Origin: Neobacillus paridis
GTDB taxonomy: Bacteria > Bacillota > Bacilli > Bacillales > Cytobacillaceae
Length of the DNA stretch: 64,000 nt
Direction of reading: 5' to 3'
Assembly: GCF_016765675.1 (NCBI RefSeq)
Contig: NZ_JAESWB010000181.1
Span: 124,001-188,000, forward strand
Both the position numbers and the translations under genes were made by a program. Each line of letters opens with the position of its first letter. Position 1 is the stretch's first letter. A model generated the notes under the pieces. The model did no database searches. It was not told where the DNA came from and saw only the letters and a list, made by a program, of their open reading frames with translations. This document shows positions 9,380 through 18,688 of the stretch, piece after piece.

Positions 9380-10450
9380 TTATTGTGATTTCACCTCTTG
9401 CCACATCTCATTCCATTGTTTCTTTTCAGCATCGGAGTGATAAGAAATAAAATGAAGTTTAGCAATGGTTTCCTCATTTATGCCCATTTGTTTCACAAAT
9501 TCAGCATCTAAGTTTTTCGTAACCTCAATATTAACAGGGTTGGGCCCACCTTTTTTAACCCAATCTTCCTGGAACTTTTTGCTCAACATATAGTCAATAA
9601 ACTTTACTGCGAGGTCATAGTTTTTTGAATCCTTTACAATGGCCCAGTTATCAACCCAGCCTATGGCACCTTCCTTTGGTATTACGTAATTAATAGGTTC
9701 GCCATTCTTTTTCATTGCAGCTGCTTGTCCACTCCACATAAGCCCGACTGTAATTTGTTTGCCAGCAAATAGTTTTGAAAATTCATCACCAGTTTTCCAA
9801 TAGGTTCTATTCAATTGTTTTTGTTCAACTAATTTTTTCTTAATTGCGTTTAAATCCGATGGGTTATTTGGATTTTGTCCTAGTGCTAGTGCCGCTGTCA
9901 TCACTGCATCATTGAAGTCATCCCTAAAGGCTATTTTTCCCTTATATTTTTTATCCCAAAGGATATTTACGGTATCAACATTTTCTTTAATTTCATTAGA
10001 ATTATAGGCTAAGCCTGTAGACCCCCATACCCATGGAACCGCATAGACTTTATTATCTTTCTGATTTTCAGGAAGTTTTTTAAATTGGTCAAAAATATAT
10101 TGATAGTTTGATAGTTTGGTTGTGTCAATTTCTTCAAGTAAGTTTTCTTTAATGGCAACAGGAAGAATAGATGCATTAGGGAGGATTAAATCAATTTTTC
10201 CCACCCCTCCCGTTCTTAATTTTGTAAGCAGTTCTTCCTCCGAGGCCATATATTGGTGGGTGATTTTTACGTTATATTTTTTTTCAAATTCTTTAACAAC
10301 AGCTGGATCATCTGAACCATAGTCTTTCCAATTTACGATGACCAATTCTTTTTTGCCTTTATCCGTTGAACTTTTAGAAGAAGAACACCCAAAAGCGCTT
10401 ACAATTAATAAAATAAAAATTATTATCAATCCTAGAGACTTTTTTAACAT
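9380..10450 (-). CDS. PotD-like extracellular solute-binding lipoprotein
   Basis: A 356-residue substrate-binding lipoprotein of the PotD/PotF class. A hydrophobic signal peptide ends in the lipobox-type SAFGCSSS, with the lipidated Cys near residue 22. The mature part has the two-lobe fold motifs of the family (NWKDYGSDDPAVVKEFEKK, PWVWGSTGLAYN, GLMWSGQAAAM). It is the first transport gene after the GntR regulator, 12 bases downstream of it. It should capture the solute outside the membrane and pass it to the PotB/PotC-like permeases. The ligand is not predictable from sequence alone. Confidence 0.9.
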   Translation of the reverse strand: MLKKSLGLIIIFILLIVSAFGCSSSKSSTDKGKKELVIVNWKDYGSDDPAVVKEFEKKYNVKITHQYMASEEELLTKLRTGGVGKIDLILPNASILPVAIKENLLEEIDTTKLSNYQYIFDQFKKLPENQKDNKVYAVPWVWGSTGLAYNSNEIKENVDTVNILWDKKYKGKIAFRDDFNDAVMTAALALGQNPNNPSDLNAIKKKLVEQKQLNRTYWKTGDEFSKLFAGKQITVGLMWSGQAAAMKKNGEPINYVIPKEGAIGWVDNWAIVKDSKNYDLAVKFIDYMLSKKFQEDWVKKGGPNPVNIEVTKNLDAEFVKQMGINEETIAKLHFISYHSDAEKKQWNEMWQEVKSQ

Positions 10451-10462
10451 GGCTTATCTCCC

Positions 10463-11182
10463 CTAATTAATATTTGTCATTATTTTAATTTCAATATTAT
10501 CTCCATAAATAACGGATACTTTTTCAATTTCGGTATTTTCTTCATTTAATACCTTTCCTTCAGCCTTCATTAAGATGGAATTTTCTGATTTAACCCTAAG
10601 GATTTCCCTTGTTCGGTCGTCTATCATAACAGGACTTAAGGTAATTTCTGAGTGTCTTGGATAAATATTGTATTCCTCACGCATGATTCTATATAGCGAA
10701 TCAGTCGCAAAATTATATTTCTCAATACTAGGAAACAAACTGATTGGTAATAAAGAAGTATCAATAGTTAGAAAAAGGACTTGTCCATCTTTCTTTACGC
10801 CTCTGGCTCTTACCAATTTAAAATAATCTTTTCCATCAATCGTAACATTTTCTTGTGCTAAAACTTTGGAAACAGGTGTTTCATTTTTAGTTTTCAGATA
10901 ATCTGTAAATCCACTAAAATTCCAAATACTGTATTTAACCTGTCTAATACAAACAAAAGTTCCTTTTCCTTGATTTTGATAGACCAGCCCTTCTTTAACC
11001 AACTCTGAGATCGCCTTTCTTACTGTACCTCTCGTAGTATTGAACGTATTCATCATAGTCGTTTCGGAAGGAAGTAGGTCGCCTTCTTTGTATTCCCCCT
11101 TTAAAATTAGCTCCTTTATGATTCTATGTAATTGAACATAGAGCGGAACCACATCATTTTTATCAAGCGATTTTGTTTCCAT
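10463..11182 (-). CDS. GntR/HutC-family transcriptional regulator
   Basis: About 239 residues. An N-terminal winged-helix domain (LPSETTMMNTFNTTRGTVRKAI, residues ~40-61) is followed by a UTRA ligand-binding domain. It is the first gene of the operon and probably represses it until the substrate or a phosphorylated product binds. The in-frame GTG at 11188 is an alternative start; neither start has a strong ribosome-binding site. A near-consensus promoter and an inverted repeat lie directly upstream, consistent with autoregulation. Confidence 0.87.
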   Translation of the reverse strand: METKSLDKNDVVPLYVQLHRIIKELILKGEYKEGDLLPSETTMMNTFNTTRGTVRKAISELVKEGLVYQNQGKGTFVCIRQVKYSIWNFSGFTDYLKTKNETPVSKVLAQENVTIDGKDYFKLVRARGVKKDGQVLFLTIDTSLLPISLFPSIEKYNFATDSLYRIMREEYNIYPRHSEITLSPVMIDDRTREILRVKSENSILMKAEGKVLNEENTEIEKVSVIYGDNIEIKIMTNIN

Positions 11183-11225
11183 TTCCACACAGCCCCATTC
11201 GTCAGTTTCTTATGTAGTTGTTTGG

Positions 11226-11284
11226 TTATGTGTACAAGTGATATATACATAACTGATTATAGAGAAGAAATAATATAATGTAAA
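11226..11284 (-). promoter_or_regulatory. promoter and probable GntR operator of the ABC/PfkB operon
   Basis: On the minus strand TTTACA (11284-11279) and TATAAT (11261-11256) are separated by exactly 17 bp. Just downstream, 11252-11226 reads TTATGT-n-TA...TA-n-ACATAA, a 27-bp interrupted palindrome at the expected start of transcription. It is a good candidate operator for the GntR protein encoded next. Confidence 0.75.
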
Positions 11285-11419
11285 GACCAAATTTTCGAAA
11301 AATTTCGTTCGAATGTAACTCTTTTTATAGCAAAATAAGGAGCGATTCCCTGGCACCACCTGAAACAACAGTTCTGCCAGCCTTTTTTCATGCTTTGTAA
11401 CAAAAGGACCATCTGGCAA

Positions 11420-11959
11420 TATACTATTAGGATTGAGCCGCTATTTTTTTATCTTTTCGGAGGATAATAGTAACTTCCTTATCATTAAATAGGCACAAAA
11501 TAGGCACAGGAAATAAATGTTAAATTTTAACGTTTTTCTAGTACTTTTTTCACAAAAATTTAATAATTTTATCCCTTTTGATTACCAAATTAGTCATTAT
11601 TTATGATATTCTTTATTTGTCAGAAAAATTTCACTTATACATTTTTCACATCTAGTTAGTCACCTATTTTTTGCGGCTTGATTGCTCACATTTTCACATA
11701 TAACTTAGCACTGAGATTTGTTGTACCAGCGTGTGACAGTTGGTTCTTCTTTATAAAAACGACTTCTTGGTAACCGCTTGTACAGATCATTGACAACGGA
11801 AGGGTGGTGATGAAGCTGTGAGCTACTAAAAAACCAAGAGCTGCGATCCTGTTTGAGACAGTGCTCTCGGTTAAGTATTTCAACCTAAACTAACGAATTA
11901 TTAGTATATATATCGATCGAAACTGAATACAATCAAAATGATGTTAAGAGGCGAATAAA
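11420..11959. other. AT-rich intergenic region upstream of comK
   Basis: No convincing gene on either strand. The short minus-strand open frame at 11686-11883 has no recognisable product. The region is very AT-rich with many A/T tracts, as expected for a ComK-autoregulated promoter, but I could not place a clear pair of AAAA-N5-TTTT boxes. Confidence 0.4.
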
Positions 11960-12529
11960 TTGAACAGTAAAAAATTTTATTTTATCAAACCAGAGTTTAT
12001 GTATATGGCAGGTTTTTATGATCGATACGGCAACCGATTCTCGGTTGTTCACGAAGTACATAGAACATTGATTGTTGAGCGTTCACCGATTGAAATTCTT
12101 GCAGATAGTATTAGACGTATTGGGTTTGATTTAAGAGGAGCGATTGCCACCGCCAAATCGATCCTTGGTGATATTCAGATGTGCCCGATCATGGTCAATC
12201 CCATCCATCAAATTTGTGTCTTTCCAACGAAGTCAGCAAAGAACGATGACACGATATGGTTTAATCCCAATCAAATTATCAGAACCAAGTGCTGTTGCCA
12301 AAAAACTTTGGTACTATTAGGAAATGGACGCAGCATCCTCGTTCCCAACAAGCTGTCATCCTTTAACACGAAGCTGCAAAATGCCGACCAATTAAAAAAG
12401 ATTACCACAGAATTCAGAAACAATCCGGTCACATTCACGATCGAACCAAAGCGTGATCGATTGGATTTCGTAACTAAACGCGTACAGAAACGCAAAAAAT
12501 ACACCGACAAAATGAATAAGGGGAAATGA
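11960..12529 (+). CDS. comK: competence transcription factor ComK
   Basis: A 189-residue ComK homologue, the master activator of competence genes, which binds paired AT-boxes. Family-typical segments are the central RRIGFDLRGAIATAKSI, the PIMVNPIHQICVFPTKS stretch that parallels PIMVDPSNQIFLFPTLS of B. subtilis ComK, and the following WFNPNQI. The basic, lysine-rich C-terminus (KRVQKRKKYTDKMNKGK) is somewhat different from the B. subtilis protein. It starts with TTG behind an AGAGGCG site. It is monocistronic, followed by a perfect 14-bp hairpin. Many bacilli carry two comK copies, so this could be comK1 or comK2. Confidence 0.85.
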   Translation: MNSKKFYFIKPEFMYMAGFYDRYGNRFSVVHEVHRTLIVERSPIEILADSIRRIGFDLRGAIATAKSILGDIQMCPIMVNPIHQICVFPTKSAKNDDTIWFNPNQIIRTKCCCQKTLVLLGNGRSILVPNKLSSFNTKLQNADQLKKITTEFRNNPVTFTIEPKRDRLDFVTKRVQKRKKYTDKMNKGK

Positions 12530-12542
12530 CCCGGGGCAGATT

Positions 12543-12576
12543 CATAGACCAAGCAGTTGCGGCTGCTTGGTCTATG
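12543..12576 (+). terminator. stem-loop downstream of comK
   Basis: CATAGACCAAGCAG (12543-12556) pairs perfectly with CTGCTTGGTCTATG (12563-12576). The tail is only moderately T-rich (ATTTGCTTT). Confidence 0.65.
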
Positions 12577-12805
12577 ATTTGCTTTGGGGTTCTTGCAGAG
12601 GCCAAAAAGGCAAAAAAGCCAGAACATGATCCGTAGAGCAGCTTTTATTTATATATATCCCAAATCACTAGTGTTGCATTAATTTAATTTCACTATTAGG
12701 AATACTTGAAATGTTCAATTTTATTATTCTCTGCAAAGAAAAAGTCCTTTATAATGGATAGGTCAGGTGGTAATCCGTCCAAATCCAATATAAAAGGACT
12801 AGCTC

Positions 12806-12896
12806 ATGGACAAGATTACACGAAAAACTTCATTTGGACAATGGTTTTCACCAATAAATCTTCAATTATTTGAGGAACAGGTGAAAACGATGAAAT
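12806..12896 (+). pseudogene. 5' fragment of an IS4-family transposase
   Basis: An ATG behind AAAGGA starts MDKITRKTSFGQWFSPINL, the characteristic beginning of IS4-family transposases common in bacilli. The homology stops after about 31 codons at the left end of the IS630-like element. The rest of this transposase is not found on the far side of that element, so it was lost. Confidence 0.75.
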
Positions 12897-14075
12897 TATA
12901 TAAATTGAACTTAAGTATTACAAAGTAAATTTAAAGGATTTCCATATATCACTTGTCGAATATTTAATAACCAAGAATGGACGGTGATATGTTATGAAAT
13001 CCAATATTGAAGAATTATTAGAAGTTGAAAATAGACTTAAGCATGAGAATGGAAGGCGCATGTATGAGCGCTATCAAGCCATTCGTTTATATTTAATGGG
13101 TAAATCAATTCAAGAGATTACTATCATTCTTAAGCGAGCAGATAAAACAATCCGGACGTACATCAATACTTATAAAGAACATGGGTTAGATGGATTGACT
13201 ATGAAATTCTCTACTGGAAAACCACCGCGATTAACCGCGGAACAACAGGCTCAATTGAAACAAACTATCATCGATAATCTTCCTCATGAGGTTGGGTTCC
13301 CGACAAAATTTAATTGGACCCTTGAGATCATTTCCTTATACATCAAACGTGAGTTTGGACATGATTACTCCATCCGTGGGGTTTCGAAAATGATGCATCG
13401 ATTAGAGTTGAGTTACACTAAGCCGACATACACTTTAGAAGCCGCAGATGAAGAAAAACAAAAAGATTTTGTCGAAAATACCTTCCCAGAGGTAAAAAAA
13501 ATACGATAACGGCGAAATTAGTCATATTTTGTTTGAAGATGAAAGTATGATTCGCGATTACCAGGCATTGCAATACACATGGTTTGCCAAAGGAAAGCAA
13601 AGAATCATTAAAACCACTGGTAAACATCGTGGCGTAAAACTATTGGCAACAGTTAATTACGTCACTGGAGAAGTGGTATGGCAGGAAGAAGAACAATATA
13701 CTGCGGTGGAGTTTCTTGCTTTCCTTCGGAAAGTAACAGCTGCTTATCCAACCGGTAATATTGTCATGATCTTGGACAATGCGCGAATTCATCATGCAAA
13801 ATTGCTTGAACCTTTTCTAAAAGAAATGGGTGGAAGACTAAAATTTATATTTCTACCGCCATACAGCCCTCAACTAAATGTGGTAGAGGGTCTTTGGAAA
13901 TGGCTAAAATCAGATGTGATCAATAATGTTTTCTACCATAAAGTAGAGGAAATTCGTATAAACATTCGTGCCTTCATGAAGAACATCATGCAGGATCCCG
14001 TGAAAATTATTGACCGTCTTTGCGTAAGAATGGAATCCAATGCAATTTGGGAAAATCTTTAGTTCAACTTATATA
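12897..14075 (+). mobile_element. IS630-family insertion sequence
   Basis: Imperfect terminal inverted repeats: 12897-12915 reads TATATAAATTGAACTTAAG, and the complement of 14057-14075 reads TATATAAGTTGAACTAAAG (2 mismatches in 19). TATA at both tips fits insertion into a TA dinucleotide. The transposase stop codon lies inside the right repeat. About 1.18 kb, normal for the family. Confidence 0.85.
12994..14062 (+). pseudogene. IS630-family transposase, frameshifted
   Basis: Two overlapping frames encode one DDE transposase. The first (12994-13509) has the helix-turn-helix region (LMGKSIQEITIILKRADKTI) and ends at a run of eight A residues near 13494-13501. The second frame is open from there to 14062 and carries the catalytic motifs FEDES, ILDNARIHHAK and LNVVEGLWKWLK (D, D, E). 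Joining them needs a +1 (or -2) shift within the A-run, restoring KK-YDNGEISH. Many IS630 relatives use programmed frameshifting, so this may be functional. A slippage mutation is equally possible. Confidence 0.8.
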
Positions 14076-14076
14076 G

Positions 14077-14118
14077 CAAAAAGAAAGGTCCTGTAAAGAA
14101 TCTCTCTACAGGACCTTT
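14077..14118 (-). terminator. terminator of the truncated S-layer gene
   Basis: AAAGGTCCTGTA (14084-14095) pairs perfectly with TACAGGACCTTT (14107-14118). On the minus strand the tail is CTTTTTG. Confidence 0.88.
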
Positions 14119-14151
14119 CATTACAGTTTAAGATTCATCGCTGACTATTTA

Positions 14152-16451
14152 TTACTTTGAAAGGTAGCCACCAGTAACAGTTACTTTAACTGGTGCTGCG
14201 CTTACTGCTCCTAAAGATAAGACTGCATTAAATACAGAATCCTTTGGAAGTTCTGTAACTGTTGCTTTATTTGTTCCGTTACCTGTAAACACAAGGTTGC
14301 CAGAAACTTTTGATAAAGTTAATGTTGTTTGTGCTTGCGATACAACTGCAGTACCATCAGCAAATGTATCTTTGCCATCCGCACTAGTTAATTCAACTTG
14401 TGCACCATATTGGTCAGTTACAACTACATTTACATTCGCAAGGTAACTAGCAAGTGTAAACGGTTCAGCTTTAGCATAGTCAAATTTATCAACAACTTTA
14501 CTAGATGTTCCAGCAATGAAAGCATCTGCATCTTCAACTACATCAATTTTTGTTACTTTTGGAGCTACTTTAGAAATTGTAACTTCTTGAGTAAGTTTCT
14601 GACCGGTTGCATTGATTGTGACAGTTAAAGGAAGTTTAATTTCATTATTGTCACCATAAGAAGTGTAGGCATCTGCAACATCAATAGTACCATCTGCTAC
14701 ATCAGAATTAAACGTATCGTTTGTAGACGAAACAGTGTAATCTCCATCAGCTTTATTAAGCAACACTTTACTTCCATCCGCTAAAACACCATATACTTTT
14801 ACTACTTTGTCATACGCATCATTATCTGAATTCCCAGCAGCTACTTCATCATATACAGTACCAATTGGTGCTACTTCATATGAAACGTATTCAGAGCCAT
14901 TTGTTACACGGATAGTAGCATCAGCTGTGCTTGCTGCGATTGGGTTTTTACCATCAGCATCTGCAAGTACAAATTGAATTGTTTCAGTACCATTCTTAGT
15001 ACCAGCAGTTAATACTACTCCTTCATCATATTTTATTACATGGTTTGGTGAAGCAGCTACAGTTACGATATCAGAATCAGTATTATCCTTTACAAGAATT
15101 CCTTTCGAATTATCCTGTAAATATTTTGTTACATCAGCTGATTTCATAACACGACCGAATTGGTCTTCAACAACTAAATCAGAAACATTAATAGTTTTAG
15201 TTTTCTTAGCTACAAGTGTTAAAGGATCTTTTAATCCACGAACAGTAGTAGGAACAGCAGCCTTTTCAACTTTAATGGTTGCAGTAGCTACCTTAAATGT
15301 TGAAGATTGAGCTACTAACGGGAATACACCGTCAGCTGTGTTTGTACCAGCTGGAACTTTAATATAAAGATTTCCATCTTCACCTTTTACAAATGCATTT
15401 GAAACTTGAGTTGTTCCAAAAGTTACTTTAACACCTTTTTGGGCGTCGTTTAATACTTTTACATCTGTAATAGCTTTACCATCTTTATCGAGAACAGATG
15501 CAGGGACTAAAATATCTTCTTTAGCAACTGCTAGTGCCGGAGCTGAAAGATTAACAACATCGGTACGAGTAGCTTCAGCTACTGATACCTTATAAGAAGC
15601 ACTTTTTCCAGTAGTAGTTGAAATTAAAGTAACTTGGTTTTCTCCGGCCTTTTGAAGGTTAGTTAATTTTAAGCCAAGTTGTTTTTTACCGTTAATAGTT
15701 AAATCAGTTAAAGTAACTTTATTTCCTTCACCTTCTGTTTGAATAACAGTAGGATTTGCTTCATACTTAACTAAACCAGCTGCAGCAACATCTTTATCAG
15801 TAATTGCGTTACCATATTGGTCTTTTACGTCTACTAATAGATAGAATTCATCTGTTCCTAGAACAGTATCTTCATTTAGGTTTTTTCCATCTTTATTGTA
15901 AATGCCTGAAATTGCTACGTCAGCAACTGTAGATGCCGCAGATAAAGTAACTACTTGAGTAGCTGATTTTGCACTAGCAACATCAATAAGAGTGATTGGA
16001 AGTTTATCTCCAACTTTAGCGCCTGATGCTAAAGTAAGTGTAACAACACCGTTTGAAGCTACTATCGATGAACCATTAGTTTGTAAAGTTGTCGCTTTTG
16101 TAATGTCTTCACCATATTGGTTTTTTACTTGGTAAGAAACAGTTGCTGTTTTAGGACTAGCAGTATTATCTACAACTGCATCAGTAGACAAGATTTGAAT
16201 AGACTCTACTCTTTCATCTTCTACAGAAACAGTTTTAGTTAAAGTTTCGTCAGTAAGACCTTTAACATTTACTGTGTAATCACCCTTAGTAAGTTTAGTA
16301 GAAAGTTCAAGTGCTACAGATTTACCATCTGAAGCCCATGTAGTTTTAGAAACGTTTTGTTTGATTGTAGATTTAACTACTTCAAGAGTTGCTTTAGTTG
16401 TATCTACAGCTTTGTTAAATTTAACTTCTAAAGTTTTAGAGTTAATCGCAC
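14152..16451 (-). pseudogene. 5'-truncated, promoterless S-layer protein gene (silent cassette)
   Basis: The minus-strand reading frame is open from 16455 to 14152 (about 766 codons). It encodes the C-terminal body of an S-layer protein: a string of beta-sandwich, Ig-like repeats rich in Thr, Val and Asp (KNQYGEDITKATTL, VKDQYGNAITDKDV, VVEDQFGRVM). There is no start codon with a ribosome-binding site, no signal peptide and no wall-binding domain. Homology begins at 16451, at the codons for AIN, the same place where the Ig-like region starts (VSAINAKKIEVKF) in the intact gene at 24805-27483. Upstream, the sequence becomes unrelated and a TAG closes the frame. It keeps its own terminator. It is either a remnant or a donor cassette for switching. 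Confidence 0.85.
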
Positions 16452-16979
16452 AAACCTAACCTGGAATTTTGGCTTTTTTGAGTGCCCCTCAAACCCAACG
16501 GACACAAGGGATTGGGCGATTTCTTCAGTTGGTAGCTTAGTAAAAAACGAGTGAAAAAAGAGTAGTTTGTGGAAGAGCTTAGGAAAAGATGAGTGAAAGC
16601 TGGAATAGGAAAAAAAGAAAAGTCCCGACAAAACCGTAAGAGACCGGAACCTTCAAAATGAAAAAATCGAGACGAATAATCAGAATCCCGAAAACCCCGT
16701 AAAACCCGATAGAAAAAAAAGAGAAAAAAACGTACCTTGTAAAATAAAAAACTATATATAATATGTAGAAACTCGTCACAAACTCCAGAAAATAGAACAA
16801 GAACCAACAAAAAAATAGAACACCAAACGCCCTAATACGGTTAACACCCTATCTCCTCACAAGTTACCTACTTTTCTATCAATCTTTCAAATACTCCATT
16901 TTCTCACCGGGACAACGGGTTGGCCGGGAACTCAAGGAGCGGACAACAAAAAAAGCGGGGTTGGTTTTCCCATTCCCCG
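16452..16979. other. non-coding, strand-asymmetric region between cassette and mobile module
   Basis: No credible gene. Roughly 16535-16745 is extremely purine-rich on the plus strand, with repeated short CCCGA and AACCG motifs. Minus-strand open frames here are Phe/Leu/Tyr-rich by-products of that composition. It separates the integrase-bearing module from the truncated S-layer gene. Confidence 0.5.
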
Positions 16980-17720
16980 CTAGACTTGCAGTACACTGTT
17001 CAACTGCTCTTCGTATCCGTACTTTTTGAAAAACTCCGCCAAAGCTACCTCGATGATGTCCCTCTGTGTGACGTTGAACTCCTTGCTGAAATCATTCAGC
17101 AGGGTCTGCAAGGAAGTCGGAAGCCCTAGCGTCTTGTTGGCTTTGGCTCCTTTGAACTTGTAGCGTGGGAGCGTGCCGCTGTTCTGCGGCTCTAGTAGCT
17201 CGTACAATCGCTCCTTCCTGTCCAGCAAATACGCCAACAAGTCCCGATACTCGTCTGGCAGCTCCTCCACCTTCCCGGATGCTTTGCCTTGCGTATGTCT
17301 GGCTTGCACTCGCTGTTTTTTCGCCATGTTTTCATCGTACTCGTAGTTGTTGATGTCGCTGTTCCACACATACCCTTGCGACTTCATGTATTCTCCCATC
17401 TCTTCGATGGTGGAAAAGCCGTTTTTGATGGCGACCTGCCGGATGTCCGCATATTTTTGCTCCAACTGCCTGACTATCTGCGCCGCCTTTGTCTGGACGA
17501 AACGGGCCTCCTCCACTGCATCCGTCCCTCCTTCTCCTGGCGGCTCAAACGTTTTGCCTTTCCAGCGGAACCCTCTCCGTCTGAAATACATGTCGATGGT
17601 TGACCAGTTCTTGTTGCCGAAATGCCTTACTATCTCCTCTTTTGTCTTTCCTTCTGCCAACATGGCAAGGGTCTGGCTGATTTTCGGGTCATCATATACA
17701 GATGGGTCAATCGCTGTCAT
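16980..17720 (-). CDS. hypothetical DNA-binding-like protein of the mobile module
   Basis: A 246-residue soluble protein that I do not recognise. Residues ~20-50 (LAEGKTKEEIVRHFGNKNWS) look like a helix-turn-helix. The C-terminus (LPTSLQTLLNDFSKEFNVTQ, then DIIEVALAEFF) resembles the ribbon-helix-helix pattern of small repressors and partition proteins. A charged middle region links them. The start follows an AGGAGG site, and the gene begins 15 bases after the upstream recombinase gene, so they are probably cotranscribed. It may be a recombination directionality factor, repressor or plasmid-type copy-control protein. None of these is proven. Confidence 0.55.
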   Translation of the reverse strand: MTAIDPSVYDDPKISQTLAMLAEGKTKEEIVRHFGNKNWSTIDMYFRRRGFRWKGKTFEPPGEGGTDAVEEARFVQTKAAQIVRQLEQKYADIRQVAIKNGFSTIEEMGEYMKSQGYVWNSDINNYEYDENMAKKQRVQARHTQGKASGKVEELPDEYRDLLAYLLDRKERLYELLEPQNSGTLPRYKFKGAKANKTLGLPTSLQTLLNDFSKEFNVTQRDIIEVALAEFFKKYGYEEQLNSVLQV

Positions 17721-17734
17721 CTGTCCATTCCTCC

Positions 17735-18628
17735 TTAGAAATCAATTTGGTTGACGGCTTCTTTGAGGTTATTTGGATGAACGTGCAAATAGACAGACGT
17801 GGTTTTGACGCTGGCATGTCCCAGCAGGCGCTGAATGACCGCCACGTGCGTGTCCTTTTTGACCAGATAGCTGGCGAAGGAATGGCGGAGAATGTGGCTG
17901 GTGACGTGCTTCGTGATTCCCGCCTTTTTGCACGCCTCTTTCAGAATGCGGTTGACGTACTGGTCGCTGACGGTTCCTGTCTTTTTGAGAGCGAAGAAGA
18001 AGAGAGAATCCGTCTTTGGTCGATGAAACTTCAAGTAGGTTTGCAGTTGTGATTTCAGCCTATCACTCATCGGCACGGTTCGGTTCTTCCCTCCCTTTCC
18101 GTTGATGACTTGGATATATCCGTCTTCTAGGTTGACGTCATGCAGCGTGAGGTTGATGCATTCGTTGACTCGGAGCCCCGTGTACGCCATCGTCATCGCA
18201 AAATAGTGCAGGACAGGATGGTCAATCGCCTGAATGATGGCTTCCACCTCTTCCCGGTTGAGATAGATGCGCTCCGAATCCGGCACTTTGACACGCTCGA
18301 AGTCTTCCAGTGGATTTTCGGAGAGTATCCGCTTTTTCTTCATGCATTGGAAAAACGTTGATAGAGCGTTGATTTTGCGGTTCACCGTTCTCGGTTTGCA
18401 GCCTCGTTCATTGGCTAGATAGCTGACAAACTCCTCTACATGCCGCACGGTGATGGCATCCACCAATACGGGGCTGTTGGACTTTGAAGTCATCCAGCGG
18501 TTGAATTGGTTGATGTCGACAAGGTAGCCTCTCATCGTTTCTCCACTCATTCCCCTCATCGAAAGCCATTCTTCAAATACCGAAATGGCTTGGTTCAACA
18601 ATAGGCTTGTAATCTCTACTTGATTCAT
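17735..18628 (-). CDS. tyrosine recombinase/integrase (XerC/D type)
   Basis: A 297-residue tyrosine recombinase. The N-terminal SAM-like DNA-binding domain (residues ~10-95) is followed by the catalytic domain with all key residues: Arg in YTGLRVNECINL, the HILRH box (SHILRHSFASYLV), the GH pair in RLLGHASVKTT and the nucleophile in SVYLHVH. Length and layout are those of XerC/XerD and element-borne integrases. GGGGAG precedes the ATG. It is one of two such enzymes in this module and shares only family-level similarity with the other (21470-22342). It could excise or integrate the element or invert neighbouring DNA. Confidence 0.9.
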   Translation of the reverse strand: MNQVEITSLLLNQAISVFEEWLSMRGMSGETMRGYLVDINQFNRWMTSKSNSPVLVDAITVRHVEEFVSYLANERGCKPRTVNRKINALSTFFQCMKKKRILSENPLEDFERVKVPDSERIYLNREEVEAIIQAIDHPVLHYFAMTMAYTGLRVNECINLTLHDVNLEDGYIQVINGKGGKNRTVPMSDRLKSQLQTYLKFHRPKTDSLFFFALKKTGTVSDQYVNRILKEACKKAGITKHVTSHILRHSFASYLVKKDTHVAVIQRLLGHASVKTTSVYLHVHPNNLKEAVNQIDF

Positions 18629-18688
18629 AGTTTATTCTCCCCTTTTTTTTTATTGGAAAGGCAAAGGAGCTATCCTTTGCCTAGTTTG

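Noticed and set aside
11210..11419. 69-codon minus-strand open frame
   Set aside because: Part of it overlaps the GntR promoter and operator, there is no ribosome-binding site, and no family is recognisable.
11686..11883. 65-codon minus-strand open frame upstream of comK
   Set aside because: No ribosome-binding site, no recognisable product, and unusual composition for a real gene in this genome.
14152..16191. Treating the truncated S-layer frame as a complete gene starting at 16191
   Set aside because: The TTG there has no ribosome-binding site, and coding homology continues upstream to 16451.
16442..16810. Minus-strand open frames of 67-122 codons
   Set aside because: They read the complement of a purine-rich tract, giving Phe/Leu/Tyr-rich products with no start signal or family.
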